From contig NZ_BMGL01000012.1 in the NCBI RefSeq assembly GCF_014640175.1, positions 1-64,000 of the forward strand: 64,000 bases of DNA. Reading direction: 5' to 3'. This DNA comes from Psychroflexus salis (GTDB taxonomy: Bacteria > Bacteroidota > Bacteroidia > Flavobacteriales > Flavobacteriaceae). How positions within the stretch are numbered: the first letter of the stretch is position 1; every line of letters starts with the position of its first letter. The position numbers and the translations under genes are program-made. Of the stretch, positions 1-8,455 are shown one piece after another. The notes under the pieces were generated by a model. It saw nothing but the letters and a program-made list of their open reading frames with translations, ran no database searches and had not been told where the DNA came from.

Positions 1-48
1 TGCGCCGATGGTACTGCAATTATGTGGGAGAGTAGGTCGCCGCCTTCC
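1..48 (+). rRNA. rrf: 5S ribosomal RNA, 3' end only
   Basis: The first bases contain the conserved 3' segment of bacterial 5S rRNA (GGGAGAGTAGGTCGCCGCC preceded by GATGGTACTGC). The rest of the gene, and presumably the rRNA operon, lies to the left of the window. A strong terminator follows at 57-91. The exact mature end is uncertain by a few bases. Confidence 0.85.
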
Positions 49-56
49 TTATACTA

Positions 57-91
57 AAAGTCCTTTATCTATAAAAATAAAGGACTTTTTT
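57..91 (+). terminator. Rho-independent terminator of the rRNA operon
   Basis: A 13-bp perfect stem (AAAAGTCCTTTAT paired with ATAAAGGACTTTT) encloses a short A-rich loop and runs into a T tract. It stands directly after the 5S rRNA end, so it should end the rRNA transcript. It lies between convergent genes, but the T tract favours the plus strand. Confidence 0.85.
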
Positions 92-131
92 GTTTGTAGT
101 AATATTAAATTAAAGTATCTGTAATTTAAAC

Positions 132-1337
132 TTACTCATTACCGTTTATATAATTTTCCAGATATTTATAATGTGGTGTTAATTTCCCATTTTCAGTCAT
201 TTTTGCTCTATTTAAAATACCATCTTCATCATTATTAAAAAATGCAGGAATAACATGTTTTGCAAACATTTCTCCAAAGCCTTCACTTGCGTCTTTAGGT
301 AGTTCACAGGGTAGATTGTCGACTGCCATTACGGCAATTGAATTAGGGTTGCCTACTTCAACTTCTTTTTCTGAAATCGGATGGTAAGCATAAAACGGAT
401 CTGAAATGGTTGAAGCTCGAATAGTTGAAGCTACTGGTCCATCAATATCACAACTGATGTCTGCAACTATTTTTATTTTAAAGTCTTTGTCTTTTGCATC
501 ATCCCTAGTAAATAAATAAGGAGCAGCATCTCCATAAAAATGTCCTGCAATAAAATAATCAGTTACTTTTGCAAAACGCATAAAATTAGATTCGTAATTG
601 GATGGATCTTTAAAAAATTCTCTTTTATTTCCTGCTTTTTCATTTTTTTGTTTATTGTAATCTAGAACATCAATATTTACATAAATAGGTTCATTAAACT
701 CTTTAGATAAATAATCAACTACGCTTACTTTTTTTATTTTTAAATGTTCCAGTATTTCTTTGGCCCCTTTAGCTACTTTACCTAGACCAGTAAGGCAAAT
801 TTTTATATTTGGAATCTTTATTTTATTTAATTCTGTTTTTGCTTCTTCCAAATCAGCTAAGTTTTCTACTTTAGGTAGGTTATATAAATTATCATGGATG
901 CCGAGTAATCTAAACCCATTATATGCGCCTACTAAACCAGCATATCTACCAAAACCAATTAATCTAGTGCCATTTTCTTTAATAATCACTTCGTGGTCGT
1001 AAAGCTCTATGTTATTTTCTACTATAGCTTTTAATAAATTACGGTTGTAGATTTGTTTTTTAATTGTGTGTGAAAAGAAAAAATATTTTTTATTTGGTAT
1101 TAAAGCGTCTATAGGTACTTCTTTCACTCCAAGAAGTACATCGCATTGCTCCATATTTTGACTTACTTTTATATTATTGTTTTTATATTGCTGATCAGAG
1201 AAAATTCTAATATCTGATGGCTCAACAATAAATTCAGCTTCAGGAAATTTTTTTTGAAGTTCATTTATTTTTTTTGGTGAAAAAACTACTCTTCGATCTG
1301 GTGGATTTTTTCTTTCTTTTATTATTCCGAATTTCAT
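132..1337 (-). CDS. Saccharopine dehydrogenase / alanine dehydrogenase-like NAD(P)-dependent oxidoreductase
   Basis: A 401-residue soluble protein of the alanine dehydrogenase/transhydrogenase superfamily. The N-terminal half begins MKFGIIKERKNPPDRRV, the usual start of these enzymes, and has GFGRYAGLVGAYNG near residue 130. A nucleotide-binding loop, TGLGKVAKGA, sits near residue 185. The stretch VADISCDIDGPVAST near residue 300 resembles the lysine-ketoglutarate reductase/saccharopine dehydrogenase branch, which acts in lysine metabolism. The exact substrate cannot be read from sequence, so alanine dehydrogenase activity is not excluded. It is transcribed alone from a TAnnTTTG promoter about 30 nt upstream and converges on the 5S rRNA gene. 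Confidence 0.7.
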   Translation of the reverse strand: MKFGIIKERKNPPDRRVVFSPKKINELQKKFPEAEFIVEPSDIRIFSDQQYKNNNIKVSQNMEQCDVLLGVKEVPIDALIPNKKYFFFSHTIKKQIYNRNLLKAIVENNIELYDHEVIIKENGTRLIGFGRYAGLVGAYNGFRLLGIHDNLYNLPKVENLADLEEAKTELNKIKIPNIKICLTGLGKVAKGAKEILEHLKIKKVSVVDYLSKEFNEPIYVNIDVLDYNKQKNEKAGNKREFFKDPSNYESNFMRFAKVTDYFIAGHFYGDAAPYLFTRDDAKDKDFKIKIVADISCDIDGPVASTIRASTISDPFYAYHPISEKEVEVGNPNSIAVMAVDNLPCELPKDASEGFGEMFAKHVIPAFFNNDEDGILNRAKMTENGKLTPHYKYLENYINGNE

Positions 1338-1684
1338 ATAAAGAATTTAAGATGAATTTAGTTTCAAATATAGTTGAATTCTCTATTTTTGCAAGATGAT
1401 TGGAAGATTGAATTTATCTAATATTTCAAATATTCGATTTAATTTCTTTTTTTTGCGTTAAGGGTTGCAGCGCCATATTTTTTGTGTTTTTTTTAAATGG
1501 CACAAAAAGACCTGCCTGCAGGAAGTTAGGTATGTTATCAATCCTATCTTGTGGAAATCATGGTAAGACTTTTACAACAAAAATATTTTACTGTTTTTTA
1601 AATAACTATTATAGTTGATTGTTTATTTCACAAGAACGCCAAAAAAAATAGTTCATTGAAATAAATTTATTCTTAATCACACTT
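1338..1684. other. Intergenic region before tmRNA
   Basis: About 347 bases without a gene of normal size. Besides the minus-strand promoter at 1365-1372 it holds a perfect plus-strand TATTTTTG box at 1384-1391. That box is followed only by a 21-codon reading frame (ATG at 1397) that resembles nothing known to me. A possible imperfect hairpin pairs TTTTTTGTG near 1486 with CACAAAAAG near 1501. A palindromic CCTGCAGG core lies near 1516. The tmRNA promoter must lie near 1640-1680, but I see no confident consensus there. Confidence 0.5.
1365..1372 (-). promoter_or_regulatory. TAnnTTTG -7 box for the dehydrogenase gene
   Basis: On the minus strand this reads TATATTTG, a perfect match to the Bacteroidetes -7 consensus. 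It lies 27 nt upstream of the start codon at 1337, leaving a short normal leader. No clear -33 TTTG is seen. Confidence 0.55.
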
Positions 1685-2085
1685 GGGGTCGATTTGGTTT
1701 TGACAGCAAGGACAATTAAAGGGTAAGCACGTCGAGCGCTGGGATACAGCTCGTAAATCTCATATTTCACACTTTTTTAAACGGCGAGAATAACTACGCC
1801 ATGGCTGCATAATCCGAATTACAGTAGGATTGCTTAGCCACTACAAGGTAGTGGGCCATGATGTCTCGTAAAGGCCTTGATTTACGGCATTTACACTAGA
1901 GGCACCGATAAAGTAAATATAGTTTGTGTAGGGTCTTGATGCACAAGTGAAATTTAATTGAGAATAAGGTTTATGTAGGTTGTTTTTGGCCAGTATAAAC
2001 TCGAAAATTTAAGTAAAAACTAAACGTGTAGAAAACTGTTTGATTGCTTGTTTGGACGGGAGTTCGAGTCTCCCCGACTCCACTA
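1685..2085 (+). ncRNA. ssrA: Transfer-messenger RNA (tmRNA)
   Basis: The RNA rescues stalled ribosomes by acting first as a tRNA and then as a short message. The ends form the acceptor stem: GGGGTCG at 1685 pairs with CGACTCC at 2075-2081, with one G-U pair, and the T arm GGGAGTTCGAGTCTCCC precedes it. The discriminator A is at 2082. The genome shows CTA, not CCA, after it, so CCA must be added after transcription. The tag frame at 1783-1812 encodes GENNYAMAA and stops at TAA. Length and layout fit one-piece Bacteroidetes tmRNA. A terminator follows directly. Confidence 0.95.
1783..1812 (+). other. tmRNA proteolysis-tag reading frame (GENNYAMAA)
   Basis: Inside ssrA the codons GGC GAG AAT AAC TAC GCC ATG GCT GCA are followed by TAA. 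They give a tag ending AMAA. Flavobacterial tags usually read GENNYALAA, so the Leu before the last two alanines is replaced by Met. The final AA that ClpXP-type proteases recognise is kept. Confidence 0.9.
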
Positions 2086-2087
2086 TT

Positions 2088-2131
2088 AAAAACCTTAATA
2101 TACTTTATGTGAGTGTATTAAGGTTTTTTTT
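2088..2131 (+). terminator. Terminator of tmRNA
   Basis: AAAAACCTTAATA pairs with TATTAAGGTTTTT across a 15-nt loop and is followed by a run of eight T. It begins three bases after the end of ssrA. Confidence 0.9.
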
Positions 2132-2244
2132 GTCGTATAGTACAATTTATGTATTACGTTTAAGATTAAGTCATATTTAAGGCTTATTACACCAAATAAA
2201 AAAAGTTGTTTTTAAAGCTTCATTTCGTACATTTAATGCATAGA

Positions 2245-2280
2245 CAAAAAAAGCCAAACTAATTAAAGTTTGACTTTTAA
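2245..2280 (-). terminator. Terminator downstream of porX
   Basis: Read on the minus strand, AAAGTCAAACT pairs with AGTTTGGCTTT with one mismatch and is followed by a T run. It lies about 115 nt after the porX stop codon. The remaining sequence between 2132 and 2393 holds nothing else I can name. Confidence 0.7.
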
Positions 2281-2393
2281 GTTGATCCAAATTTGGATGT
2301 TTATTTGTGATTTTTTATAAAATGTTACTTTTACATTTTTTTACAGTATTATTATATCTTCATTTATTATCATTAGTAAATTGATTGTTAAAT

Positions 2394-3944
2394 CTATTTT
2401 GGAGTGTAGACAGCCAAAGGAATAATCATTTCTTCCAAGGAAATACCACCATGTTGAAATGAGTTTTTATAGTAGTTAGCGTAATAATTGTAATTATTAG
2501 GATAAGCTAAAAAATAATCACCTTTTGCAAAAATGTACGAACTACTCATGTTAATTGATGGTAAGTGTATTTTTTTAGGGTCTTTTACTGCAAATACATC
2601 TCTTTCGTTATAAGTTAAGCTTTTCCCTGTTTTATATCGCAGGTTTAAACTTGTATTTTTATCGCCGATTACTTTTGTAGGGGTATTTACATTTATAGTC
2701 CCATGATCTGTAGTTAAAATCAATTTAAAATTCATTTGCTTGGCTTGTTGAATAATATCTAGCAATGCAGAGTTTTTAAACCAACTCAAACTAAGGGATC
2801 TGTAGGATTTGTCGTCTCCTGCAAGTTCTTTAATTACTTGCATTTCAGTTTTTGCATGCGAAAGCATATCTACAAAATTATAAACTACTACTGATAAATC
2901 TAGACTTTTTTGCGATCTAAAACTTTCAGCTAATTTTTTGCCTTTTTGCAGGCTAGTTATTTTATGATATTCATAATTTATGTCCTTACCTAAACGTTTT
3001 AATTGTGCAGCTAAAAATTCATTTTCAAATTGATTTTTTCCGCCTTCATCTGTATCATTTAACCAATAATCTGGATATAATTTTTCCATTTCAGATGGCA
3101 TTAAGCCAGCAAAAAATGCATTTCTAGCATATTGTGTAGCAGTAGGTAAGATGCTATAATACGTATGTTCTTTTTTAGATTTGTAATACGTTTGAATTAC
3201 ATCTTCAAAAACTTTAAACTGGTCGTATCGCAAATTGTCAATTACGACCAATAAGGTTGGTTGTTCTTTGGTTATTTCTGGTAGCACAAAACGTTTAAAA
3301 GCTGTATGAGATAGTATAGGAGCTTCATTCTCTTGGCTAAACCAATTTTGATAATTATTTTCTATGAATTTAAAAAATTCATTATTAGCTTCTGTTTTTT
3401 GTTGTTCAAGAATCTCTAGCATACCTGTGTTTTCTACATCTTCAAGCTGCAACTCCCAATAAATTAATTTTTTATACAGCTCAGACCAATCTGCATAAGA
3501 ATCGACTGCTGTTAAATCCATCGCTATTTTTCTGAACTCTTGTTGATAATTAGAAGTAGTTTTGTTAGTAATTAAGCGTGTATTATCTAAATTTTTCTTT
3601 AAACTCAATAATATTTGATTAGGATTTACAGGCTTAATTAAGTAATCGGCAATTTTAGATCCAATAGCTTCTTCCATGATATACTCTTCTTCACTTTTAG
3701 TTATCATTACTACAGGAATAAAATCTTTAACTGCTTTAATTTCAGTTAAAGTTTCTAAGCCAGTTAAACCAGGCATGTTTTCATCTAAAAAAATAATATC
3801 AAAATTTTTAGTTTCAATTTCTTCTAAAGCCTCGGTTCCACTTTGGCAAGTAGTTACTTGGTAGCCTTTTTTTTCTAAAAATATAATATGGGGTTTTAAT
3901 AAATCAATTTCATCATCCACCCACAGTAGACTTATGTTAGACAT
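2394..3944 (-). CDS. porX: PorX: response regulator with PglZ phosphatase-type domain, T9SS regulator
   Basis: A 516-residue cytoplasmic regulator. Residues 1-120 form a receiver domain with acidic pocket D10-D11, phospho-acceptor D54 (LDENMPG), T82 and K104 (IKP). After a helical linker, a PglZ/alkaline-phosphatase-like domain spans about residues 220-510. It carries DNLRYDQ near residue 235 and TTDHGT near residue 420, the usual metal-binding sites. In Porphyromonas and Flavobacterium, PorX works with the kinase PorY and controls the type IX secretion system. The kinase is not in this window. It is divergent from the HD-hydrolase/lpxD operon with only a short gap. The T9SS-type subtilase at the right end is the kind of cargo this pathway would serve. 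Confidence 0.9.
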   Translation of the reverse strand: MSNISLLWVDDEIDLLKPHIIFLEKKGYQVTTCQSGTEALEEIETKNFDIIFLDENMPGLTGLETLTEIKAVKDFIPVVMITKSEEEYIMEEAIGSKIADYLIKPVNPNQILLSLKKNLDNTRLITNKTTSNYQQEFRKIAMDLTAVDSYADWSELYKKLIYWELQLEDVENTGMLEILEQQKTEANNEFFKFIENNYQNWFSQENEAPILSHTAFKRFVLPEITKEQPTLLVVIDNLRYDQFKVFEDVIQTYYKSKKEHTYYSILPTATQYARNAFFAGLMPSEMEKLYPDYWLNDTDEGGKNQFENEFLAAQLKRLGKDINYEYHKITSLQKGKKLAESFRSQKSLDLSVVVYNFVDMLSHAKTEMQVIKELAGDDKSYRSLSLSWFKNSALLDIIQQAKQMNFKLILTTDHGTINVNTPTKVIGDKNTSLNLRYKTGKSLTYNERDVFAVKDPKKIHLPSINMSSSYIFAKGDYFLAYPNNYNYYANYYKNSFQHGGISLEEMIIPLAVYTPK

Positions 3945-3951
3945 ATATATG

Positions 3952-3959
3952 TATATTTG
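3952..3959 (+). promoter_or_regulatory. TAnnTTTG -7 box for the HD hydrolase/lpxD operon
   Basis: TATATTTG matches the consensus exactly. Transcription should start near 3965, just before the TTG at 3978. The box overlaps the longest possible start of the HD gene (TTG at 3957), which argues for a downstream start. Confidence 0.6.
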
Positions 3960-3977
3960 TTTTTAAATTCATTCAAC

Positions 3978-5204
3978 TTGTCTCAAAGAAACAAACTTAA
4001 AATTATAAACGATCCAATTTATGGTTTTATTACCATACCTAACGAATTGATTTTCGATTTAATTGAACATCCTTATTTTCAACGATTAAGAAGAATTACT
4101 CAGATGGGTTTGTCGCATCTTGTTTATCCCGGAGCGCAACATACTCGTTTTCATCATGCTTTAGGTTGTTTGCATTTAATGCGAAAAGCAGTTCAAGTTT
4201 TACGTTTTAAAAGTATTGAAATTAACAAAGAAGAAGAAGAAGCTTTGTATATCGCCATTTTGTTACACGATATTGGCCATGGACCTTTTTCACATGCTAT
4301 GGAACATAGTATTATTGAAGGTGTTAGCCACGAACACTTATCTCTAAAGTTTATGCAAAAGCTAAATGATGAATTTCAAGGTAAATTGAGTTTAGCTATT
4401 CAATTATTTACTAACCAACATCCTAAATCCTTTCTTACACAATTGTTGTCAAGTCAATTGGATATAGATCGTTTAGATTATTTAAAAAGAGATAGTTTTT
4501 ACACTGGTGTAGCAGAAGGCAATATTAATTCTGAGCGATTAATTACCATGTTAAATGTTAAAAACAACCAATTAGTAGTTGAAGAGAAAGGCATTTATTC
4601 AGTCGAAAAATTTTTGGTAGCTCGTAGGTTAATGTATTGGCAAGTTTATTTACACAAAACGAGTTTAGTTGCCGAGCAGCTTTTAATTAAAATGTTGAAC
4701 CGAGCTAAGTTTTTAGTTAACAATTCCTTTCAATTAAAAGCTAGTATAAATCTTTTATACTTCATGAAGCAACAAGGTAATATCGAAAATCTTTCTGATG
4801 AAGTTTTAGATCGTTTTGCAAGTCTAGACGACTACGATATTATTTCAGCAGTTAAAGAATGGACAACTTGTGGAGATGAAGTTTTAGAACGTTTATGTAA
4901 CATGATATTACACCGTAATTTACTTAGAATAAAGTTGAAGAACAAGCCTATTTCTGATGAAAAATTCAATGCTAGATTCAATGCAGTTCAAGCAAAATTT
5001 AATTTTACATTAGAAGAAACTAGTTATTTTGTTTTTAAAGGAAGTACAACAAATTTAGCCTATCAAACATTAACCACACCTATTAACATTCTGTATAAAA
5101 ATGGAAAAATTAAAGATGTGTCTAAAGCATCGGACCAATTAAACTTAAAAGCATTAGCAAAACCAGTTGTTAAATATTATATGTGTTACCCAAAAACCAA
5201 CTAA
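3978..5204 (+). CDS. HD-superfamily phosphohydrolase
   Basis: A soluble metal-dependent phosphohydrolase of about 408 residues. HD-domain motifs are visible: HTRFHHALGCLHLM, then LLHDIGHGPFSHAMEHS, then SSQLDIDRLDYLKRD. Relatives include dGTP triphosphohydrolases and other nucleotide phosphatases; the substrate is not known here. The frame is open from a TTG at 3957, but that lies in the promoter box. I prefer the TTG at 3978 (MSQRNKLKIINDPIYG), which agrees with the family's usual N-terminus. No ATG is available at a sensible place. It is 27 nt upstream of lpxD and probably co-transcribed. Confidence 0.8.
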   Translation: MSQRNKLKIINDPIYGFITIPNELIFDLIEHPYFQRLRRITQMGLSHLVYPGAQHTRFHHALGCLHLMRKAVQVLRFKSIEINKEEEEALYIAILLHDIGHGPFSHAMEHSIIEGVSHEHLSLKFMQKLNDEFQGKLSLAIQLFTNQHPKSFLTQLLSSQLDIDRLDYLKRDSFYTGVAEGNINSERLITMLNVKNNQLVVEEKGIYSVEKFLVARRLMYWQVYLHKTSLVAEQLLIKMLNRAKFLVNNSFQLKASINLLYFMKQQGNIENLSDEVLDRFASLDDYDIISAVKEWTTCGDEVLERLCNMILHRNLLRIKLKNKPISDEKFNARFNAVQAKFNFTLEETSYFVFKGSTTNLAYQTLTTPINILYKNGKIKDVSKASDQLNLKALAKPVVKYYMCYPKTN

Positions 5205-5218
5205 TCGACTTTTTTTTC

Positions 5219-5226
5219 TATTTTTG
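5219..5226 (+). promoter_or_regulatory. TAnnTTTG box abutting the lpxD start
   Basis: TATTTTTG lies five bases before the lpxD ATG at 5232. If active, it would start transcription at or within a base or two of the start codon. It could give lpxD and the lipid A genes an internal promoter. Confidence 0.4.
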
Positions 5227-5231
5227 TCAAA

Positions 5232-6251
5232 ATGAAATTTAAAGCAACTCAAATAGCCGAAATATTAAACGGAACCATCGAAGGCATTCCCGATGTTGAA
5301 GTTGATAAACTCTCAAAAATTGAAGAAGCTGAAAAGGGTTCGCTTACTTTTTTAGCTAACCCAAAATACACATCCTTTATTTATAAAACTAATGCAAGTA
5401 TTTGTATTGTAGCTAAAGACTTTGAGCCTACTCAAAATGTTAATACAACGCTTATTAAAGTCGACGAACCTTATGAAGCATTTTCTAAGTTATTGGAATA
5501 TTATAACCAAGTTAAACTTCATAAATCAGGCATAGAACAACCTATTTTTATAGATGAGACTTCTACTTACGGAACTGAAATTTATATAGGTGCATTTGCT
5601 TACATTGGAAAAAATGTAAAAATAGGAAACCGTGTAAAAATTTATCCCAATACTTACATTGGTGACAATGTGGTTATTGGCGATGATGTAGTATTGTTTA
5701 GTGGTGGTAAAATTTACTCAGAATGCATTATAGGAAACCAAGTTGTAATACATGGTGGTGCTATAATAGGTGCTGATGGTTTTGGTTTTGCACCAAATAA
5801 TAAAGGAGTTTATAAAAAAGTACCACAAATAGGTAATGTAATTGTAGAAAATAATGTAGATGTTGGAGCTGGTACAACTATAGATCGAGCAACCTTAGGT
5901 TCTACAATTATTAGAGAAGGAGTAAAGTTAGATAATCAAATTCAAATTGCACATAATGTCGAAATTGGTAAACATACCGTAATCGCTGCTCAAACAGGAA
6001 TAGCAGGTTCGACAAAAATTGGAGAAAATTGTATTATTGGTGGACAAGTAGGAATTGTTGGCCATATTCAAATAGGAAACAACGTTAAAATCCAAGCCCA
6101 ATCAGGAATTGGAAGAAATGTAAAAGACAATGAAGTACTTCAAGGCTCACCAGCTCTAGGGTATTCCGATTACTATAAATCTTACGTGCATTTTAAAAAT
6201 TTACCAGAATTAGTTAAAAAATTAGATAGTTTAGAAACTAAACATCATTAA
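5232..6251 (+). CDS. lpxD: UDP-3-O-acylglucosamine N-acyltransferase (LpxD)
   Basis: Adds the N-linked hydroxyacyl chain in lipid A synthesis, using acyl-ACP. The 339-residue length equals the E. coli enzyme. Residues 1-100 are the uridine-binding N-terminal domain (ANPKYTSFIYKTNASICIV). From about residue 105 on there are left-handed beta-helix hexapeptide repeats. The catalytic histidine lies in IQIAHNVEIGKH near residue 240. The C-terminus is helical. The next gene, lpxC-fabZ, begins four bases after the stop. Confidence 0.93.
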   Translation: MKFKATQIAEILNGTIEGIPDVEVDKLSKIEEAEKGSLTFLANPKYTSFIYKTNASICIVAKDFEPTQNVNTTLIKVDEPYEAFSKLLEYYNQVKLHKSGIEQPIFIDETSTYGTEIYIGAFAYIGKNVKIGNRVKIYPNTYIGDNVVIGDDVVLFSGGKIYSECIIGNQVVIHGGAIIGADGFGFAPNNKGVYKKVPQIGNVIVENNVDVGAGTTIDRATLGSTIIREGVKLDNQIQIAHNVEIGKHTVIAAQTGIAGSTKIGENCIIGGQVGIVGHIQIGNNVKIQAQSGIGRNVKDNEVLQGSPALGYSDYYKSYVHFKNLPELVKKLDSLETKHH

Positions 6252-6255
6252 AATA

Positions 6256-7665
6256 ATGAGTGACCAACCCAATAAACAAACTACTATTTCTAAAGAAATT
6301 ACTTTAGATGGAGTAGGTTTACACACAGGACAACAAGTTAGGTTAACATTTAAACCTGCTAAAGCAAATTGCGGTTATGCATTTGTAAGAACAGACTTGC
6401 AAGGATCCCCAATTATTCCTGCCGATGCCAATTTAGTCACTAGTACAGAGCGCGGTACAAGTTTAGAAAAAAATGGAGTTTCTATTAATACTTCAGAACA
6501 TGTTTTAGCTGCTTGCGTTGGACTAGATATCGATAATGTTATTATTGAATTAAATGCATCTGAGCCTCCAATTATGGATGGTTCTTCTAAATACTTTGTA
6601 GAAGCTCTTGAAAAAGCAGGAATCACTGTATTAGATGCAGAAAGAGAAGAATATATAGTAAAGGATGTAATTTCTTTCTCAGATGAAGAATCAGGGTCCG
6701 AAATTATCGTCATGCCATCAGACAATTACCAAGTTACAACTATGGTAGATTTTGGAACTAAAGTCTTAGGCACTCAAAATGCTTCTATATCTTCTATCCA
6801 TCAATTTAAAGACGAAATTTCTAACGCCAGAACCTTCAGTTTTTTACATGAGCTAGAAGCTTTGTTAGAACACGGCTTAATAAAAGGTGGAGACTTAAAC
6901 AATGCCATTGTATATGTAGATAAAGAATTGTCTGAAACCAATATGGAGCGCCTAAAAAAGGCTTTCGATAAAGACAATATTTCAGTTAAATCTAATGGTA
7001 TTTTAGATAATTTAGATTTGCATTATCCTAATGAAGCTGCAAGACATAAATTGCTAGATGTAATTGGAGATTTAGCATTAATTGGTACCAGAATTCGTGG
7101 TAAAGTTATAGCTAATAAACCAGGACATACCATTAATACTCAGTTTGCCAAAAAAATGGCAAAAATTATTAAATTAGAAAAAAGAAATAAAGTACCACAA
7201 ATCGACTTAAATGCCGAGCCACTTTACGATGTAAATCAAATAATGGATAGGCTACCTCATAGAAGCCCTTTTTTGTTAGTTGATAAAATTTTTGAATTAT
7301 CAGACAAGCACGTTATCGGAATGAAAAATGTAACCATGAACGAACCTTTTTTTGTAGGTCATTTTCCTGGGAAACCTGTTATGCCTGGAGTGCTTCAAAT
7401 TGAAGCTATGGCACAAACAGGCGGTATTCTAGCTTTAAGCACAGTACCCGATCCAGAAAACTACTTAACCTTTTTCATGAAAATTGATAATGTGAAATTT
7501 AAACGTCAGGTTGTACCTGGTGATACCCTGATTTTTAAATTAGAATTAATAACCCCAATTCGAAGAGGAATATGCCACATGCAAGGATATGCATATGCAA
7601 ATGGTAAGTTAGCTTGCGAAGCTGAACTAATGGCGCAAATTGTTAAACAAAAACAAGAAAATTAA
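6256..7665 (+). CDS. lpxC-fabZ: Fused LpxC deacetylase and FabZ dehydratase
   Basis: A 469-residue bifunctional enzyme. Residues 1-310 are LpxC, the zinc UDP-3-O-acyl-GlcNAc deacetylase that commits the cell to lipid A synthesis. Zinc ligands are visible as SEHVLAA near residue 80 and RHKLLDVIGD near residue 265. Residues 325-469 are FabZ, the 3-hydroxyacyl-ACP dehydratase, with LPHRSPFLLVDKI and the active-site segment GHFPGKPVMPGVLQIEAMAQ. The fusion is well known in Bacteroidetes and joins two enzymes that compete for the same hydroxyacyl-ACP. Its stop overlaps the lpxA start by one base. Confidence 0.95.
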   Translation: MSDQPNKQTTISKEITLDGVGLHTGQQVRLTFKPAKANCGYAFVRTDLQGSPIIPADANLVTSTERGTSLEKNGVSINTSEHVLAACVGLDIDNVIIELNASEPPIMDGSSKYFVEALEKAGITVLDAEREEYIVKDVISFSDEESGSEIIVMPSDNYQVTTMVDFGTKVLGTQNASISSIHQFKDEISNARTFSFLHELEALLEHGLIKGGDLNNAIVYVDKELSETNMERLKKAFDKDNISVKSNGILDNLDLHYPNEAARHKLLDVIGDLALIGTRIRGKVIANKPGHTINTQFAKKMAKIIKLEKRNKVPQIDLNAEPLYDVNQIMDRLPHRSPFLLVDKIFELSDKHVIGMKNVTMNEPFFVGHFPGKPVMPGVLQIEAMAQTGGILALSTVPDPENYLTFFMKIDNVKFKRQVVPGDTLIFKLELITPIRRGICHMQGYAYANGKLACEAELMAQIVKQKQEN

Positions 7666-8447
7666 TGAATCAACCTTTAGCATATGTCCATCCAGGAGCC
7701 AAAATAGCCAAAAATGTTGTTATTGAACCTTTTACAACTATTCATAATAACGTAGTCATAGGAGAAGGTTCTTGGATAGGTTCAAACGTAACCATTATGG
7801 AAGGCGCAAGAATCGGTAAAAATGTAAGTATTTTTCCCGGTGCTGTAATTTCGGCTATTCCACAAGATAAAAAGTTCGAAGACGAAGACACCGTTACCGA
7901 AATTGGAGACAATACAACTATTCGAGAATGTGTTACTATTAATCGGGGAACTTACGATCGCATGAAAACTAAAATTGGTCAAAATTGTTGGATAATGGCA
8001 TATAGCCATATAGCACACGATTGCATTGTAGGTAACAATTGTGTATTTTCTAACAATTCAACTTTAGCAGGCCACATTACGGTTGGCGACCATGTTGTTT
8101 TAGCAGGCATGGCAGCTGTTCAGCAATTTTGTAGCATAGGAAACCACGCTTTTATTACGGGTGGTTCGCTGGTTCGAAAAGATGTTCCGCCTTATGTAAA
8201 AGCTGGACGAGAACCGCTTTCTTATGTAGGAATTAATTCAGTTGGTCTACGTAGAAGAGGCTTTGACACTGAAAAGATAAGAGAAATACAAAATATTTAT
8301 CGAATTTTATATCAGAAAAATTATAATAACTCTCAAGCAGTTTCTATAATTGAAGCGGAAATGGAAGCAACCCCAGAACGCGATGAGATTTTACAATTTA
8401 TTAAAGATTCTCAACGTGGAATCATGAAAGGATATTTTACTAATTAA
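7665..8447 (+). CDS. lpxA: UDP-N-acetylglucosamine acyltransferase (LpxA)
   Basis: Catalyses the first step of lipid A synthesis, O-acylation of UDP-GlcNAc. The 260-residue protein begins at once with hexapeptide beta-helix repeats (YVHPGAKIAKNVVIEPF). The active-site segment YSHIAHDCIVGNN lies near residue 115. The C-terminal helical domain starts near residue 190 (GLRRRGFDTEKIREI). The TAATG overlap with lpxC-fabZ implies translational coupling. Confidence 0.95.
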   Translation: MNQPLAYVHPGAKIAKNVVIEPFTTIHNNVVIGEGSWIGSNVTIMEGARIGKNVSIFPGAVISAIPQDKKFEDEDTVTEIGDNTTIRECVTINRGTYDRMKTKIGQNCWIMAYSHIAHDCIVGNNCVFSNNSTLAGHITVGDHVVLAGMAAVQQFCSIGNHAFITGGSLVRKDVPPYVKAGREPLSYVGINSVGLRRRGFDTEKIREIQNIYRILYQKNYNNSQAVSIIEAEMEATPERDEILQFIKDSQRGIMKGYFTN

Positions 8448-8455
8448 ACCATATT

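Noticed and set aside
1500-1540. CCTGCAGG palindrome considered as an attachment site or mobile-element end
   Set aside because: It is short, occurs without flanking repeats and no integrase or transposase is nearby.
5540-6120. Repeated Ile-Gly pattern, thought of as a tandem repeat
   Set aside because: It is the hexapeptide beta-helix of LpxD, a protein-level repeat found also in LpxA and the second LpxD-like protein.
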